Position numbers and translations under genes: made by a program. Below, piece after piece: positions 10,286-23,537 of a stretch of DNA of 64,000 nt. The notes under the pieces are model-generated. The model was not told the DNA's origin, made no database searches, and worked only from the letters and a program-made list of their open reading frames with translations. This DNA comes from Hygrophila difformis (Eukaryota; Streptophyta; Magnoliopsida; Lamiales; Acanthaceae): the NCBI GenBank assembly GCA_030278955.1, contig JAOANR010000010.1:16475086-16539085 (forward strand), written 5' to 3'. Numbering within the stretch: position 1 is the stretch's first letter; each line of letters begins with the position of its first letter.

Positions 10286-12240
10286 TGAAACTTTTGACAA
10301 TTTCCGCACACGAGTATTTTCTGAAATATACCAGGTTAAATTTATTAAAAGGAAAGAGTTATGATTCATGGGAAGGGGTTTAGGGATATATCAAGCTTGC
10401 TATTCTTTTCATTACTCATGTGTGGTGCTTTAATTTCAAATGGCGCTGTGGTCCTCTCTGTCATGAAACTGTTGACAAATCTCATGGTACAGCCGGGATA
10501 GTTTGACCTTCAGCCTGTCACGCTGAGGGTCCCTGGCATATGTGCCATGATACTTCTCATCAATTCTTGCCATGAGATTCCCTGCCATGAAACTTTTGAC
10601 AGATTTCCACTACATGAGTATTTTCCGAAAAAATCATAATCCTGGTTTAGGTTTTATTTAATGAAACCAATTTATGATGGCGGAGTTGTGAGTAGGGATA
10701 TATTTATAGGTTATCACGTTTTTATTACTCGTGTTTAAGAAACTGTGGCCCGAAAGCGCACGGTATCAAAAATTGCAGTAATTTATAGTAAGACCGGATC
10801 GTTCACTGGAGGATGTGCGATAGAAGCAGGGCCCACATCGTTTACTAAGATTTTCCACTCGGTTACTCGATTCAAGTGTGTGTGTTGACTATCGACTACT
10901 TAACAGAATTTAAATCTAAACTATGAAAGCGATTAAATGAAGCAGATAAAACTATTCTAGAAAGTGAATTAAATTCAATCTAAGAAAGCGATAAATTTAT
11001 TCTAGGAAAGCGGTTAAGATTATCTAAGAAAGTGAATTTAAATTGAGACAGAAGGGACAGGGAGAAAATAATAAAGATTGGACAAGATTCAGATGAAACA
11101 TAATTAAACTTCCATTTTATTACACAGATCTTTGCTTGGGATAATCCATTCAGTTATCCAATTTTTCATGCTCTCTATACCATGTTCCCTTTAACAGACA
11201 GGTACTTACAGTAAGAGTTCACATGCTCTTAAGAAAACAAACTCTAAGATACCACAAACTTATAACTCCCCTTGCAATGCCTTGCAAGAGTATGTTAGCC
11301 ATCTGTGGTGGACAAGCAACACCTGACAAATCATTTATTGAAGTGTCAAGTACTGTTATCATTCCCCCATGTCACACCCAAAGATTCTAATTAAGCCCTA
11401 AACTATCCCTTAACTCTCAGTCCTAGTAGCAGTTACACAACTCTCAATACAACCGAGTGACCTCTAAAGAAAGCAGTTAAAAGAAAGCGGTAAAGAAAGC
11501 GTTTAAAATCCTATCACTCGGGGGTTTTTGAAAGTCTGACCTTGGTAGTAAAAGAAAGCCCCCAGTCAGGATAACTGGCGTGGATCAAGAATTTCCTAAT
11601 CTCAGTGAACCGCTTGAAGTGTTCACTTTCCTTCGGGTGGTTATGAGATACAAACTAATGAAACGAACTAACAGATTAGTTCGTTCCGGATGCACTCACT
11701 CAGGACTCAAGAATAGGCATTGGCAGAGGAGGATAGCAGTTGAAAGGAACTCAACCCTATCTTAGAGAATAACCAAGGCCTATGTGTTGTTCCTCTAGAA
11801 TTATCTATCACCCCGTATTTGAATCCAAGTAGATCCCTTTTCAGTGTGATATTTAATACCAGATTTCCAACACACAGCAATTTTGGAACATAATAGATGT
11901 TTGAAAATCATTCCCTATCACGTACTAGACTCTCAATTAAAACACAGATCCTTTCAGTCTAGGTGAGACCTAATCGCTGACTCTGCTTCTAATTTCCCAA
12001 AATCAACCCCAGGCGGATATAAATTAGTCATAACTGTGGAATTTATCCCTTACTCAGATCCGGATTTTATAAATGACTTTTTGTTGGAAGTTCATTGTGA
12101 GTCATCTGATTTAAATCCCGACTTCTATGCCCAAGGGAAGGATCCCAAAATAATAATGACCACAATATCTACATAATAATATCATGCATAAATTTATAGA
12201 GAAGTGTAAAATTAAATAACCCAAAATATAAGGCGGGTTT

Positions 12241-15200
12241 TGTAACACCCCGGTTTTGGTAACCCAGGCCGGGATGCCACCGCCACACCTCCCTAGCAAG
12301 ACACGGTTTCTCCGAGCTCACTAAAGAGATGCAAGGCTATGGTTTTTCAGAATTTAAAATATTCAAACAGCCCATTCATATATAATTTAAAGATAATACA
12401 TCAAAGTTGCAGCGGAAATATAAATTGTGCAGCGGAAATAAAGTATAAGGGCCGACATGGCTAAAACACGGGTTAAACGGTCCCGTTCATGCAAGTCGTA
12501 ATTAAATGCAGGGATTTAAAATAGAGATTTCCCCAAATGTTCCCATGTATGCATATGACGATGCATAATCTTCAGACTCTGTAAGAAAAAGGGGATAAAT
12601 GGTTTGGGTCAGCAAAAACGCGCTGAGTAAGTTAACACATAGCATGATTTAGGGGTTTCAAATCCTTTAATTAAATTTAATAAAAAGATGTTTGTAGGTA
12701 ATACACAATTTAAGTTAATCATCCACTAATAAATAAATGGCATGATTTAAAATAAAGATTTCCACGTGATCATGATTCAACTTACATAGTAAAATGATTT
12801 GCACGGCATAGTTAAGATAAAACTTTTTGTCATGCATAAAAATATTTTATTTTAAAAATGCGAATATAATTGCATACTTTAAAGACACATTTAATTTCAT
12901 AATTAAAAACTTAAGCATGGGCAATTATTTAAGACATGATTTAAAAACATGAATAATGCCGTAAGTAAGTAAATAAAAATTTGAGCTTTTAAAAATTCTC
13001 CCCGATACGCCACCATCTCAACAATATTTAATTTAGCCGGCAATCCGGCGGCCGCAGCCAATTTCATAAAATCTGAGCCTTTTTAATTTATTTCCCGTTA
13101 CGCCATCATCTCAACAATATATCATTTAGCCGGTGATCCGGCGGCCGCAGCCAATATCAAAAGTATCATTTAGCCGGTGATCCGGCGGCCGCAGCCAATA
13201 TCAATAGTATCATTTAGCCGGTGATCCGGCGGCCTCAGCCAATTTCATAAGTATCATATCTCATTTAGCCGGTATTCCGGCGGCCGCAGCCGATTCGCCA
13301 TACCCAGTACCACTCCGTCGAGCCTCGAGTAACCCATACGGATACACTCGAGAGGGTAGGCCGTTGGTCTCTTGTGACCAAATACGCCATATCCAGTACC
13401 GCTCCGTCGAGCCTCGAGTAACCCATACGGATACACCCGAGAGGATAGGCCCAAAAATATAAGATGCCGTTTTGGCAATCTTTCGCGCGTAGTAATCATT
13501 GTCGTTTTGGCACAAAATGAATAATTAGGAGGGCACCCTGCAGAGCACTCACCCCCTAATTTTATGTAACCAATGTAACCGATATCGTTTCAACTTTAGT
13601 GTAACGGGATTTCCAAAAATATATCTTTATCATATAACAAGATTTCGATCGTTTGTTTAGAAATTTCAAAATCTCACAAGTTTAAAACCGATCGATGTCA
13701 CAGTTTACGCCTTTTCAGTTTAAAAATCCATTTCTTAGGCGATTGATCTGAAATTTTCACAGTAGCTCAAAAACATCCCAATGAACAACTTTCATGTTTT
13801 GAGTTTTCCGGAAAAACGATGGGAAGCATGTCAAAAATCAAGTTTTCTACACAAATAGTATGCTGTCAGGATTCAGGTTTGATACCTCTCAAAGATTTGA
13901 CTTTTTAACATATCAAATGAACTTCAAAAATTCTGAAATTTTATATGCACATACTAGACATGATTATATACAACTTTTGTTTAGATCATGAAGATTGGTT
14001 CGGACTAGATATGATAGAAATAAGCTCATCAAGATTGGTTATGAAATCTGTCAACCTTTGAAATTTCTTTAAAACGCAGAATATGTCCGACTCGATTTGG
14101 GGTATCAAAACTCGATGAAAATCTCTGAAATTTTTACACAGTATATCTTAAGATCTTAGGATCAAAATCCTAGTTTTGAGTTTTTAGGTTTGAACTCTTG
14201 AAGTAGGGGTTTTGGTCCAATTTCAAATCTGTCACAGTTTCAAATTTGACTTGTAGGGCACGTTTGTTGGAGGCCGTTTTCAGATAACAAAACACAATGA
14301 AAAATTATGAAACTTTTACAGAAGTTAGATCTATGTCTTAAGAACGTTTTTCATGTTTTGAGTTTTTCCGTTTGAAGACTTTTAAGGGTTCGAAAAATTC
14401 ATACGAAAACACTGCGCCGGGGGTTTTTCTTGTTGACAGATTTTAGAGTTTCTAAATCTCTATGTTTGGTTGCATTTTAAGTCACCCAAAACCATAGTAA
14501 GGTTAACTTACAGTGGGGATAATGTCTAGGAGGTCACGAGGTCGTCCGGAATCCACGGGATGTCACGAACGAATCTCTTCCACCCGATTTATTCTTCCTT
14601 TGGCTCCGATTTGTGTTTGAATATGAAGATTCATAAGTTAGGATGATGGTTATGATCTTAAAACAATAAGGAAACCTGATTTACATTTAGGAGTATAGAC
14701 TCTTACAATCACTAAACCATAATAACCATATTTGCCGTTTTGGCTACAAGAGGGGGCGGCCCAACGAGCTCCACCAAGTGCACTTACCCTCAAGAAATAA
14801 TTAAAGCATCCCACTCGATCATATTTCACAAAGTTTCAAAATCCACATTTTAATAATTTCAAAATTTACGCATTTGAAAAAGAGTGAGAATCAACTCATC
14901 TTCATCGAGAACACAACATGGATTCTACCGGAAGAATTTAAAACTGTGGCAGAATTCAGAATTGCCTTTGGAAATATAGCAAATCATTTTCAAAAATTCC
15001 GAAACTTTTACAGGAACTAGAAAACACCAAGATGAACATTTTTCATAGAAATAGGCATCTTCAAATTCGGATTCTAAATAGGCCATTTAAATCGATTTCA
15101 GAAAACCCTGATCCAAGGATTTTAAAAGCTTCAGGGAATCAGACCATAGTATGTTCAAAAATTCATAACTTTTACGAGAGAGTTTCTAAAATCATAAAAT

Positions 15201-17083
15201 TTGACGGAGACATTCTAGACACAATATGAAACAAAACTTCTGAAGACATCAACCAAAAATAACCAACATAGGCTGATCTAAAAAGCACCACAAAACCGAA
15301 CTTCTTTTAAAAACCGAATCTGACAGCAACTTAGAACAGAATACCAGATCGAATTTGGGTCAACAAATGAACTCCAAAAATTATGAAAATTTACAGATCT
15401 CATCTTTAGAATGTTAGAAACAATTTTCATTTAGGAAAGATTTTCCAAAAATGCTCGGATCTAAGTCAAAAATGCGAGACAACAGAAACTAGTTATGAAA
15501 AAACCCTAGTTGACAGATTTGCGGTTGTGGGTAAGGATGATGGATTTCGATTTTTGTACACTTAAAACTTGGATTGGGATCTCCAAGACTTGAAGTAGAG
15601 AAGATTAACTTACCATCTATGAAGTGGTATCAAGAAATTCTCAAATCCAAGCCTTTAGGATGTCCAAAGTCCACAACTCCATTGCTATTCCTCCACAAAG
15701 CTAGGTTTTGGACACATGGAGAGAGATTCTTAGTTATCTACCCAAAGATCTCAATCTAAACAAGATATGTGAACTTAAAAACATCCTTACCTACTGGATG
15801 AAGAGATTGGATGTTGAAGAAAGCCTTCCTTGCTTGACCAACTAGAAGAATACTCATAAATCCCACCAACACTTTCTCAAGTTTTTCTAAAATTTGCAAT
15901 GATGGGAGTGGAATCCAAATGGCTGCCTTTGGTAGCTAAATGAGGGTATTAAATAAACTTTCACAAGACTTCTATCCACCCTAGAGTGTTATAGGAGTCA
16001 CAAGTCACATGGAAGACACAAGTCACAAGTCACAAGTCACATAGGAGTCACATGCACAACCTAACAAAGTTGGCACTCACTATGGTATATGTCCAAAGAC
16101 AGAGATGCTGGGACTAAATGGCTTGGCCAAAAATTCTAAAATTTGACGTGCATAATCTAGACACAATTTGGAACAACTTTTGTGTTGAACACTTTAAGTG
16201 ATATCCACTGTAGGTAGGTCAAATAATTCGATTCTTATAGCTAAAAATTTCTGTCAGCTTGTATCCTAATGGTAATGGTGTGATAGACTTTATCACTTCA
16301 TAATTCAATCCTTATTACTCTAATTGTGGCCCCAATACCTTATAATAATAATAAGAATAATATGTATATATATTTATATATATACTAAAATAAAAATTAA
16401 GTGATCTTGTAAGTCATACATAGCTCCAAAAAGGAATATATTCCTTATTTGAAAATGACAAGATATGATTAATACTCCACCCTACAATTTCAAACAATAG
16501 TCAAATTATTCCCAATTATATTATGACATTCTAGAATAATTCCATAAATAAAAATATGGGTAGAATGATTAATTAAGAATATATAGAAAATAGATAATTC
16601 TCATTATAATTTAAACATATGAATATATACATGTATATACATGTGTACATGTTTGGAAAGATTATTTCAAGACCAAGGTATATATATGTGTATATAAACT
16701 TGTATATGGATTTAAAATATTCTATGAACCATATACTTATTACACTTGATATTGAAATCCATATATTTATTTGAAAAGACAAATATATATATAATTTTTC
16801 AAAGTATGTTTTGTAGAAAATAATATACTAATCTTTAAGCAAATATTTGAACATATAAATATATATAGATTTGACTAAAAATCTACTTAATGAATTAATC
16901 AAAAAAAATATATATTCATATATATATTTCGGGCAATTTCTATGGTATTACAATCTACCCTCCTTAAGAATCAACTTCGTCCCCGAAGTTGCGCGACTTA
17001 TTGATCGCTTGATTGATTGCGATTGTATCATTGTGTTTTGTTGTTTGATATTATTTGGGATACATAATATTCGGGTTGTTACA
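12241..17083 (-). repeat. Left LTR (3' LTR in element orientation) of the LARD
   Basis: 4843 bp, starting TGTAACACCCC and ending CGGGTTGTTACA on the plus strand. It contains a five-copy GCCGG-loop-CCGGC hairpin cluster (13036-13281), repeated leader modules (13700-15250) and, near its right end, an internal hairpin plus PPT-like module (16953-16991) followed inward by a second TGTAATACC terminus at 16952. Short open frames in it also occur at the same offset in the other LTR (13254-13515 and 18856-19117, for example) and have no domain; I do not call them genes. Confidence 0.9.
16953..16991 (-). promoter_or_regulatory. Inner PPT-like module inside the LARD LTR
   Basis: On the minus strand: the hairpin CAACTTCG-GGGA-CGAAGTTG (16972-16991), then TTCTTAAGGAGGGTAGAT followed by TGTAATACC. 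It is a copy of the module used as the real PPT in the chromovirus (43643-43682), but here it lies inside the LTR and was not used. The same copy lies at about 22555-22593 in the other LTR. Confidence 0.8.
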
Positions 17084-17123
17084 TCCTCCCCGCCTTAAGA
17101 TTACAGTTATGTCCCCATAACTG
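17084..17123 (-). promoter_or_regulatory. Outer PPT module of the LARD (hairpin + purine tract)
   Basis: On the minus strand: the hairpin CAGTTATG-GGGA-CATAACTG (17104-17123), then CTTAAGG and the purine tract ending GGGGAGGA next to TGTAACAACCC. In this insertion this tract primed plus-strand DNA, because the TSD lies at the end of the LTR it defines. Confidence 0.8.
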
Positions 17124-17825
17124 CCTATGTATTATTCACAACCAGGTTCGGGTATCATCGTATATGATCCTTCCTCAGTTTTCTTCTAGGTGCCATTTTC
17201 TGTTATAGAAGCACGCGAAGATGAGTTCCTAAGTGATCAAGATCTAGGACTAAGGCAAAGTTAGTCTTTAGCAAACGCTCCTAAGTCAAGGTCATATCGA
17301 GTTCTGAGGTAGGAGTGTTTCTTATCACCGATAATAAAAAGAGTTAGTATAAATACATATGTATATATGCAATGCAATGCAATGCAATCCCCCCGAAGCT
17401 AATGTATATTTTATTTATATCTATCTTCCATGGATTTTAAAAATAAATTTATTCCATGGAGGTAATATTTTTAAAATTTAAAGATAATAATAGTAGATAA
17501 AAGTCTTGAGCCTCTATATTGGGCCAAAATAATAAACATTTGGGCTTTATTTAAAAATACAAGTATTGGGCTAAATACAATTTCTTGGGCTTCTTAAAAA
17601 TTTTTGGGCTAAAAATTTGGACTTTAACTTCAAAATAATAATTGGGCTCTTTAAAATATATTAATAATTTAGAAATAATAACTTTAAGAATAATAATACT
17701 TAAAAATAATAGTTTAAAAAAAATATTCCGGGCTCTTTAAAATAGTAGTTTTAAAATATTCTGGGCTCTGATACCAACTTTGGTATCAGATATTTTCTTT
17801 AAAATAAATAGCTTTAAAATAGTCT

Positions 17826-17839
17826 GGGCTCTGATACCA
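17826..17839 (-). other. Primer binding site of the LARD (tRNA-iMet type)
   Basis: The minus strand reads TGGTATCAGAGCCC, complementary to the 3' end of initiator tRNA-Met, three bases inside the LTR. The identical arrangement (ACAAGTTGGTATCAGAGCCC) occurs in the chromovirus at 37707-37726. Confidence 0.85.
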
Positions 17840-17842
17840 ACT

Positions 17843-20800
17843 TGTAACACCCCGGTTTTGGTAACCCAGGCCGGGATGCCACCGCCACACCTCCCTAGCA
17901 AGACACGGTTTCTCCGAGCTCACTAAAGAGATGCAAGGCTATGGTTTTTCAGAATTTAAAATATTCAAACAGCCCATTCATATATAATTTAAAGATAATA
18001 CATCAAAGTTGCAGCGGAAATATAAATTGTGCAGCGGAAATAAAGTATAAGGGCCGACATGGCTAAAACACGGGTTAAACAGTCCCGTTCATGCAAGTCG
18101 TAATTAAATGCAGGGATTTAAAATAGAGATTTCCCCAAATGTTCCCATGTATGCATATGACGATGCATAATCTTCAGACTCTGTAAGAAAAAGGGGATAA
18201 ATGGTTTGGGTCAGCAAAAACGCGCTGAGTAAGTTAACACATAGCATGATTTAGGGGTTTCAAATCCTTTAATTAAATTTAATAAAAAGATGTTTGTAGG
18301 TAATACACAATTTAAGTTAATCATCCACTAATAAATAAATGGCATGATTTAAAATAAAGATTTCCACGTGATCATGATTCAACTTACATAGTAAAATGAT
18401 TTGCACGGCATAGTTAAGATAAAACTTTTTGTCATGCATAAAAATATTTTATTTTAAAAATGCGAATATAATTGCATACTTTAAAGACACATTTAATTTC
18501 ATAATTAAAAACTTAAGCATGGGCAATTATTTAAGACATGATTTAAAAACATGAATAATGCCGTAAGTAAGTAAATAAAAATTTGAGCTTTTAAAAATTC
18601 TCCCCGATACGCCACCATCTCAACAATATTTAATTTAGCCGGCAATCCGGCGGCCGCAGCCAATTTCATAAAATCTGAGCCTTTTTAATTTATTTCCCGT
18701 TACGCCATCATCTCAACAATATATCATTTAGCCGGTGATCCGGCGGCCGCAGCCAATATCAAAAGTATCATTTAGCCGGTGATCCGGCGGCCGCAGCCAA
18801 TATCAATAGTATCATTTAGCCGGTGATCCGGCGGCCTCAGCCAATTTCATAAGTATCATATCTCATTTAGCCGGTATTCCGGCGGCCGCAGCCGATTCGC
18901 CATACCCAGTACCACTCCGTCGAGCCTCGAGTAACCCATACGGATACACTCGAGAGGGTAGGCCGTTGGTCTCTTGTGACCAAATACGCCATATCCAGTA
19001 CCGCTCCGTCGAGCCTCGAGTAACCCATACGGATACACCCGAGAGGATAGGCCCAAAAATATAAGATGCCGTTTTGGCAATCTTTCGCGCGTAGTAATCA
19101 TTGCCGTTTTGGCACAAAATGAATAATTAGGAGGGCACCCTGCAGAGCACTCACCCCCTAATTTTATGTAACCAATGTAACCGATATCGTTTCAACTTTA
19201 GTGTAACGGGATTTCCAAAAATATATCTTTATCATATAACAAGATTTCGATCGTTTGTTTAGAAATTTCAAAATCTCACAAGTTTAAAACCGATCGATGT
19301 CACAGTTTACGCCTTTTCAGTTTAAAAATCCATTTCTTAGGCGATTGATCTGAAATTTTCACAGTAGCTCAAAAACATCCCAATGAACAACTTTCATGTT
19401 TTGAGTTTTTCGGAAAAACGATGGGAAGCATGTCAAAAATCAAGTTTTCTACACAAATAGTATGCTGTCAGGATTCAGGTTTGATACCTCTCAAAGATTT
19501 GACTTTTTAACATATCAAATGAACTTCAAAAATTCTGAAATTTTATATGCACATACTAGACATGATTATATACAACTTTTGTTTAGATCATGAAGATTGG
19601 TTCGGACTAGATATGATAGAAATAAGCTCATCAAGATTGGTTATGAAATCTGTCAACCTTTGAAATTTCTTTAAAACGCAGAATATGTCCGACTCGATTT
19701 GGGGTATCAAAACTCGATGAAAATCTCTGAAATTTTTACACAGTATAGCTTAAGATCTTAGGATCAAAATCCTAGTTTTGAGTTTTTAGGTTTGAACTCT
19801 TGAAGTAGGGGTTTTGGTCCAATTTCAAATCTGTCACAGTTTCAAATTTGACTTGTAGGGCAGGTTTGTTGGAGGCCGTTTTCAGATAACAAAACACAAT
19901 GAAAAATTATGAAACTTTTACAGAAGTTAGATCTATGTCTTAAGAACGTTTTTCATGTTTTGAGTTTTTCCGTTTGAAGACTTTTAAGGGTTCGAAAAAT
20001 TCATACAAAAACGCTGCGCCGGGGGTTTTTCTTGTTGACAGATTTTAGAGTTTCTAAATCTCTATGTTTGGTTGCATTTTAAGTCACCCAAAACCATAGT
20101 AAGGTTAACTTACAGTGGGGATAATGTCTAGGAGGTCACGAGGTCGTCCGGAATCCACGGGATGTCACGAACGAATCTCTTCCACCCGATTTATTCTTCC
20201 TTTGGCTCCGATTTGTGTTTGAATATGAAGATTCATAAGTTAGGATGATGGTTATGATCTTAAAACAATAAGGAAACCTGATTTACATTTAGGAGTATAG
20301 ACTCTTACAATCACTAAACCATAATAACCATATTTGCCGTTTTGGCTACAAGAGGGGGCGGCCCAACGAGCTCCACCAAGTGCACTTACCCTCAAGAAAT
20401 AATTAAAGCATCCCACTCGATCATATTTCACAAAGTTTCAAAATCCACATTTTAATAATTTCAAAATTTACGCATTTGAAAAAGAGTGAGAATCAACTCA
20501 TCTTCATCGAGAACACAACATGGATTCTACCGGAAGAATTTAAAACTGTGGCAGAATTCAGAATTGCCTTTGGAAATATAGCAAATCATTTTCAAAAATT
20601 CCGAAACTTTTACAGGAACTAGAAAACACCAAGATGAACATTTTTCATAGAAATAGGCATCTTCAAATTCGGATTCTAAATAGGCCATTTAAATCGATTT
20701 CAGAAAACCCTGATCCAAGGATTTTAAAAGCTTCAGGGAATCAGACCATAGTATGTTCAAAAATTCATAACTTTTACGAGAGAGTTTCTAAAATCATAAA

Positions 20801-22685
20801 ATTTGACGGAGACATTCTAGACACAATATGGAACAAAACTCCTGAAGACATCAACCAAAAATAACCAACATAGGCTGATCTAAAAAGCACCACAAAACCG
20901 AACTTCTTTTAAAAACCGAATCTGACAGCAACTTAGAACAGAATACCAGATCGAATTTGGGTCAACAAATGAACTCCAAAAATTATGAAAATTTACAGAT
21001 CTCATCTTTAGAATGTTAGGAACAATTTTCCTTTAGGAAAGATTTTCCAAAAATGCTCGGATCTAAGTCAAAAATGCGAGACAACAGAAACTAGTTATGA
21101 AAAAACCCTAGTTGACAGATTTGCGGTTGTGGGTAAGGATGATGGATTTCGATTTTTGTACACTTAAAACTTGGATTGGGATCTCCAAGACTTGAAGTAG
21201 AGAAGATTAACTTACCATCTATGAAGTGGTATCAAGAAATTCTCAAATCCAAGCCTTTAGGATGTCCAAAGTCCACAACTCCATTGCTATTCCTCCACAA
21301 AGCTAGGTTTTGGACACATGGAGAGAGATTCTTAGTTATCTACCCAAAGATCTCAATCTAAACAAGATATGTGAACTTAAAAACATCCTTACCTACTGGA
21401 TGAAGAGATTGGATGTTGAAGAAAGCCTTCCTTGCTTGACCAACTAGAAGAATACTCATAAATTCCACCAACACTTTCTCAAGTTTTTCTAAAATTTGCA
21501 ATGATGGGAGTGGAATCCAAATGGCTGCCTTTGGTAGCTAAATGAGGGTATTAAATAAACTTTCACAAGACTTCTATCCACCCTAGAGTGTTATAGGAGT
21601 CACAAGTCACATGGGAGACACAAGTCACAAGTCACAAGTCACATAGGAGTCACATGCACAACCTAACAAAGTTGGCACTCACTATGGTATATGTCCAAAG
21701 ACAGAGATGCTGGGACTAAATGGCTTGGCCAAAAATTCTAAAATTTGACGTGCATAATCTAGACACAATTTGGAACAACTTTTGTGTTGAACACTTTAAG
21801 TGATACCCACTGTAGGTAGGTCAAATAATTCGATTCTTATAGCTAAAAATTTCTGTCAGCTTGTATCCTAATGGTAATGGTGTGATAGACTTTATCACTT
21901 CATAATTCAATCCTTATTACTCTAATTGTGGCCCCAATACCTTATAATAATAATAAGAATAATATGTATATATATTTATATATATACTAAAATAAAAATT
22001 AAGTGATCTTGTAAGTCATACATAGCTCCAAAAAGGAATATATTCCTTATTTGAAAATGACAAGATATGATTAATACTCCACCCTACAATTTCAAACAAT
22101 AGTCAAATTATTCCCAATTATATTATGACATTCTAGAATAATTCCATAAATAAAAATATGGGTAGAATGATTAATTAAGAATATATAGAAAATAGATAAT
22201 TCTCATTATAATTTAAACATATGAATATATACATGTATATACATGTGTACATGTTTGGAAAGATTATTTCAAGACCAAGGTATATATATGTGTATATAAA
22301 CTTGTATATGGATTTAAAATATTCTATGAACCATATACTTATTACACTTGATATTGAAATCCATATATTTATTTGAAAAGACAAATATATATATAATTTT
22401 TCAAAGTATGTTTTGTTGAAAATAATATACTAATCTTTAAGCAAATATTTGAACATATAAATATATATAGATTTGACTAAAAATCTACTTAATGAATTAA
22501 TCAAAAAAAATATATATTCATATATATATTTCGGGCAATTTCTATGGTATTACAATCTACCCTCCTTAAGAATCAACTTCGTCCCCGAAGTTGCGCGACT
22601 TATTGATCGCTTGATTGATTGCGATTGTATCATTGTGTTTTGTTGTTTGATATTATTTGGGATACATAATATTCGGGTTGTTACA
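17843..22685 (-). repeat. Right LTR (5' LTR in element orientation) of the LARD
   Basis: 4843 bp, the same length as 12241-17083 and almost identical. Examples of differences (left/right): ACGGTCCC versus ACAGTCCC near 12480/18081; CATTGTCG versus CATTGCCG near 13502/19104; GTATATCTT versus GTATAGCTT near 14150/19746. The hairpin cluster is at 18638-18883. Confidence 0.9.
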
Positions 22686-23537
22686 GGTTTAGACAGAAGT
22701 GAGACACAGATATGAAATAGCCGGAGATGAGAAGAATTTATTTTGGCTAAAAAGATGACAAGAATAATCAAGATAATCCGGACTGCAAACATCTGCTATC
22801 CGGGTCCTGACCATTCCAGGTGGGATGATTTTAGACAGCAGAAGATCTTAATGACCAGTGATCGCTATCATCAAAATTCCTACTATCTGTGAAATGAGGG
22901 AGAAACCTACATGTTTTCTTACTGTAATACTATTCAAGCAATGTTGATCGACATCTTTTGGTAATAATACAACTCGAAATTCATGTTTGAAATTAAGATA
23001 CGGAAAATAAACTGTATCCAGATAGGAGTCAGCTGAGCAGCTATACAATCCCGGATGGACAAACCGCCAAGGCTTCCACCAACCACTATCCAGACCATGC
23101 AAAATAACATCTAGTAATTAGTATTCAGACTACGAGCTAGTTATCCGTGTGGGATTACCTACCAACATTAGTCTGATATATTCCTTACTAGCTGTTTCAC
23201 ACAACACGGAAAAGACAAAATAAATAAAAGAAAATATTTTTGGGTCATCTTGCATGAGAGACATTGGTTTCTCATGCAGGGTATGGAGGTGATTCCATAA
23301 ATACTCCTCATGTCTAAATAATCACTCATCCCATAATTAAATAATTACAGTCCGGATTATATACTCAGATCATTAGAGTTTGATCATTTGTAGAAGAATC
23401 TTTTAGTGGAGTTGAACAAAATTCTTTATACCAAAATGATCATGGGTTGAGATCATTGGATTTCAACCTCAAAATATTAATATAAAGGTTCAATTAATTA
23501 ATGAGGAAGATGAAGAATAAAAATTTGGCAAAAAGGG

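Larger units (their letters stand above)
17084..17842 (-). other. Internal region of the LARD (759 bp, non-coding)
   Basis: On the minus strand it runs from the PBS (17826-17839) to the PPT (17084-17098). A plus-strand run of short GGGCT/TTTGGGC repeats fills 17510-17800. There is no gag, pol or zinc-knuckle sequence. The PBS segment is duplicated: a second GGGCTCTGATACCAACTTT lies at about 17763-17781 and forms a hairpin with the following GGTATCAGA. Confidence 0.85.
12241..22685 (-). mobile_element. Non-autonomous LTR retrotransposon (LARD-like) with 4.84-kb LTRs
   Basis: It has TG...CA ends and a 5-bp TSD GGTTT (12236-12240 and 22686-22690). The uninterrupted target is visible in LTR A at about 5741-5775. 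It consists of two 4843-bp LTRs and only 759 bp of internal DNA with no coding capacity. PBS and PPT sequences closely resemble those of the chromovirus at 35106-46281 (same spacer and tRNA-Met-type PBS, near-identical hairpin before the PPT), so it was probably mobilised in trans by a Tekay-like relative. By eye I noticed only about fifteen differences between the two LTRs, so insertion is recent. Confidence 0.92.

Noticed and set aside
13254..13515. 81-84-aa frames repeated at 18856-19117
   Set aside because: Translations of the hairpin cluster in the LARD LTR; both copies are simply the two LTRs.
22850..23102. 84-aa minus-strand frame in LTR B
   Set aside because: The collinear segment of LTR A is not open and no domain is visible.
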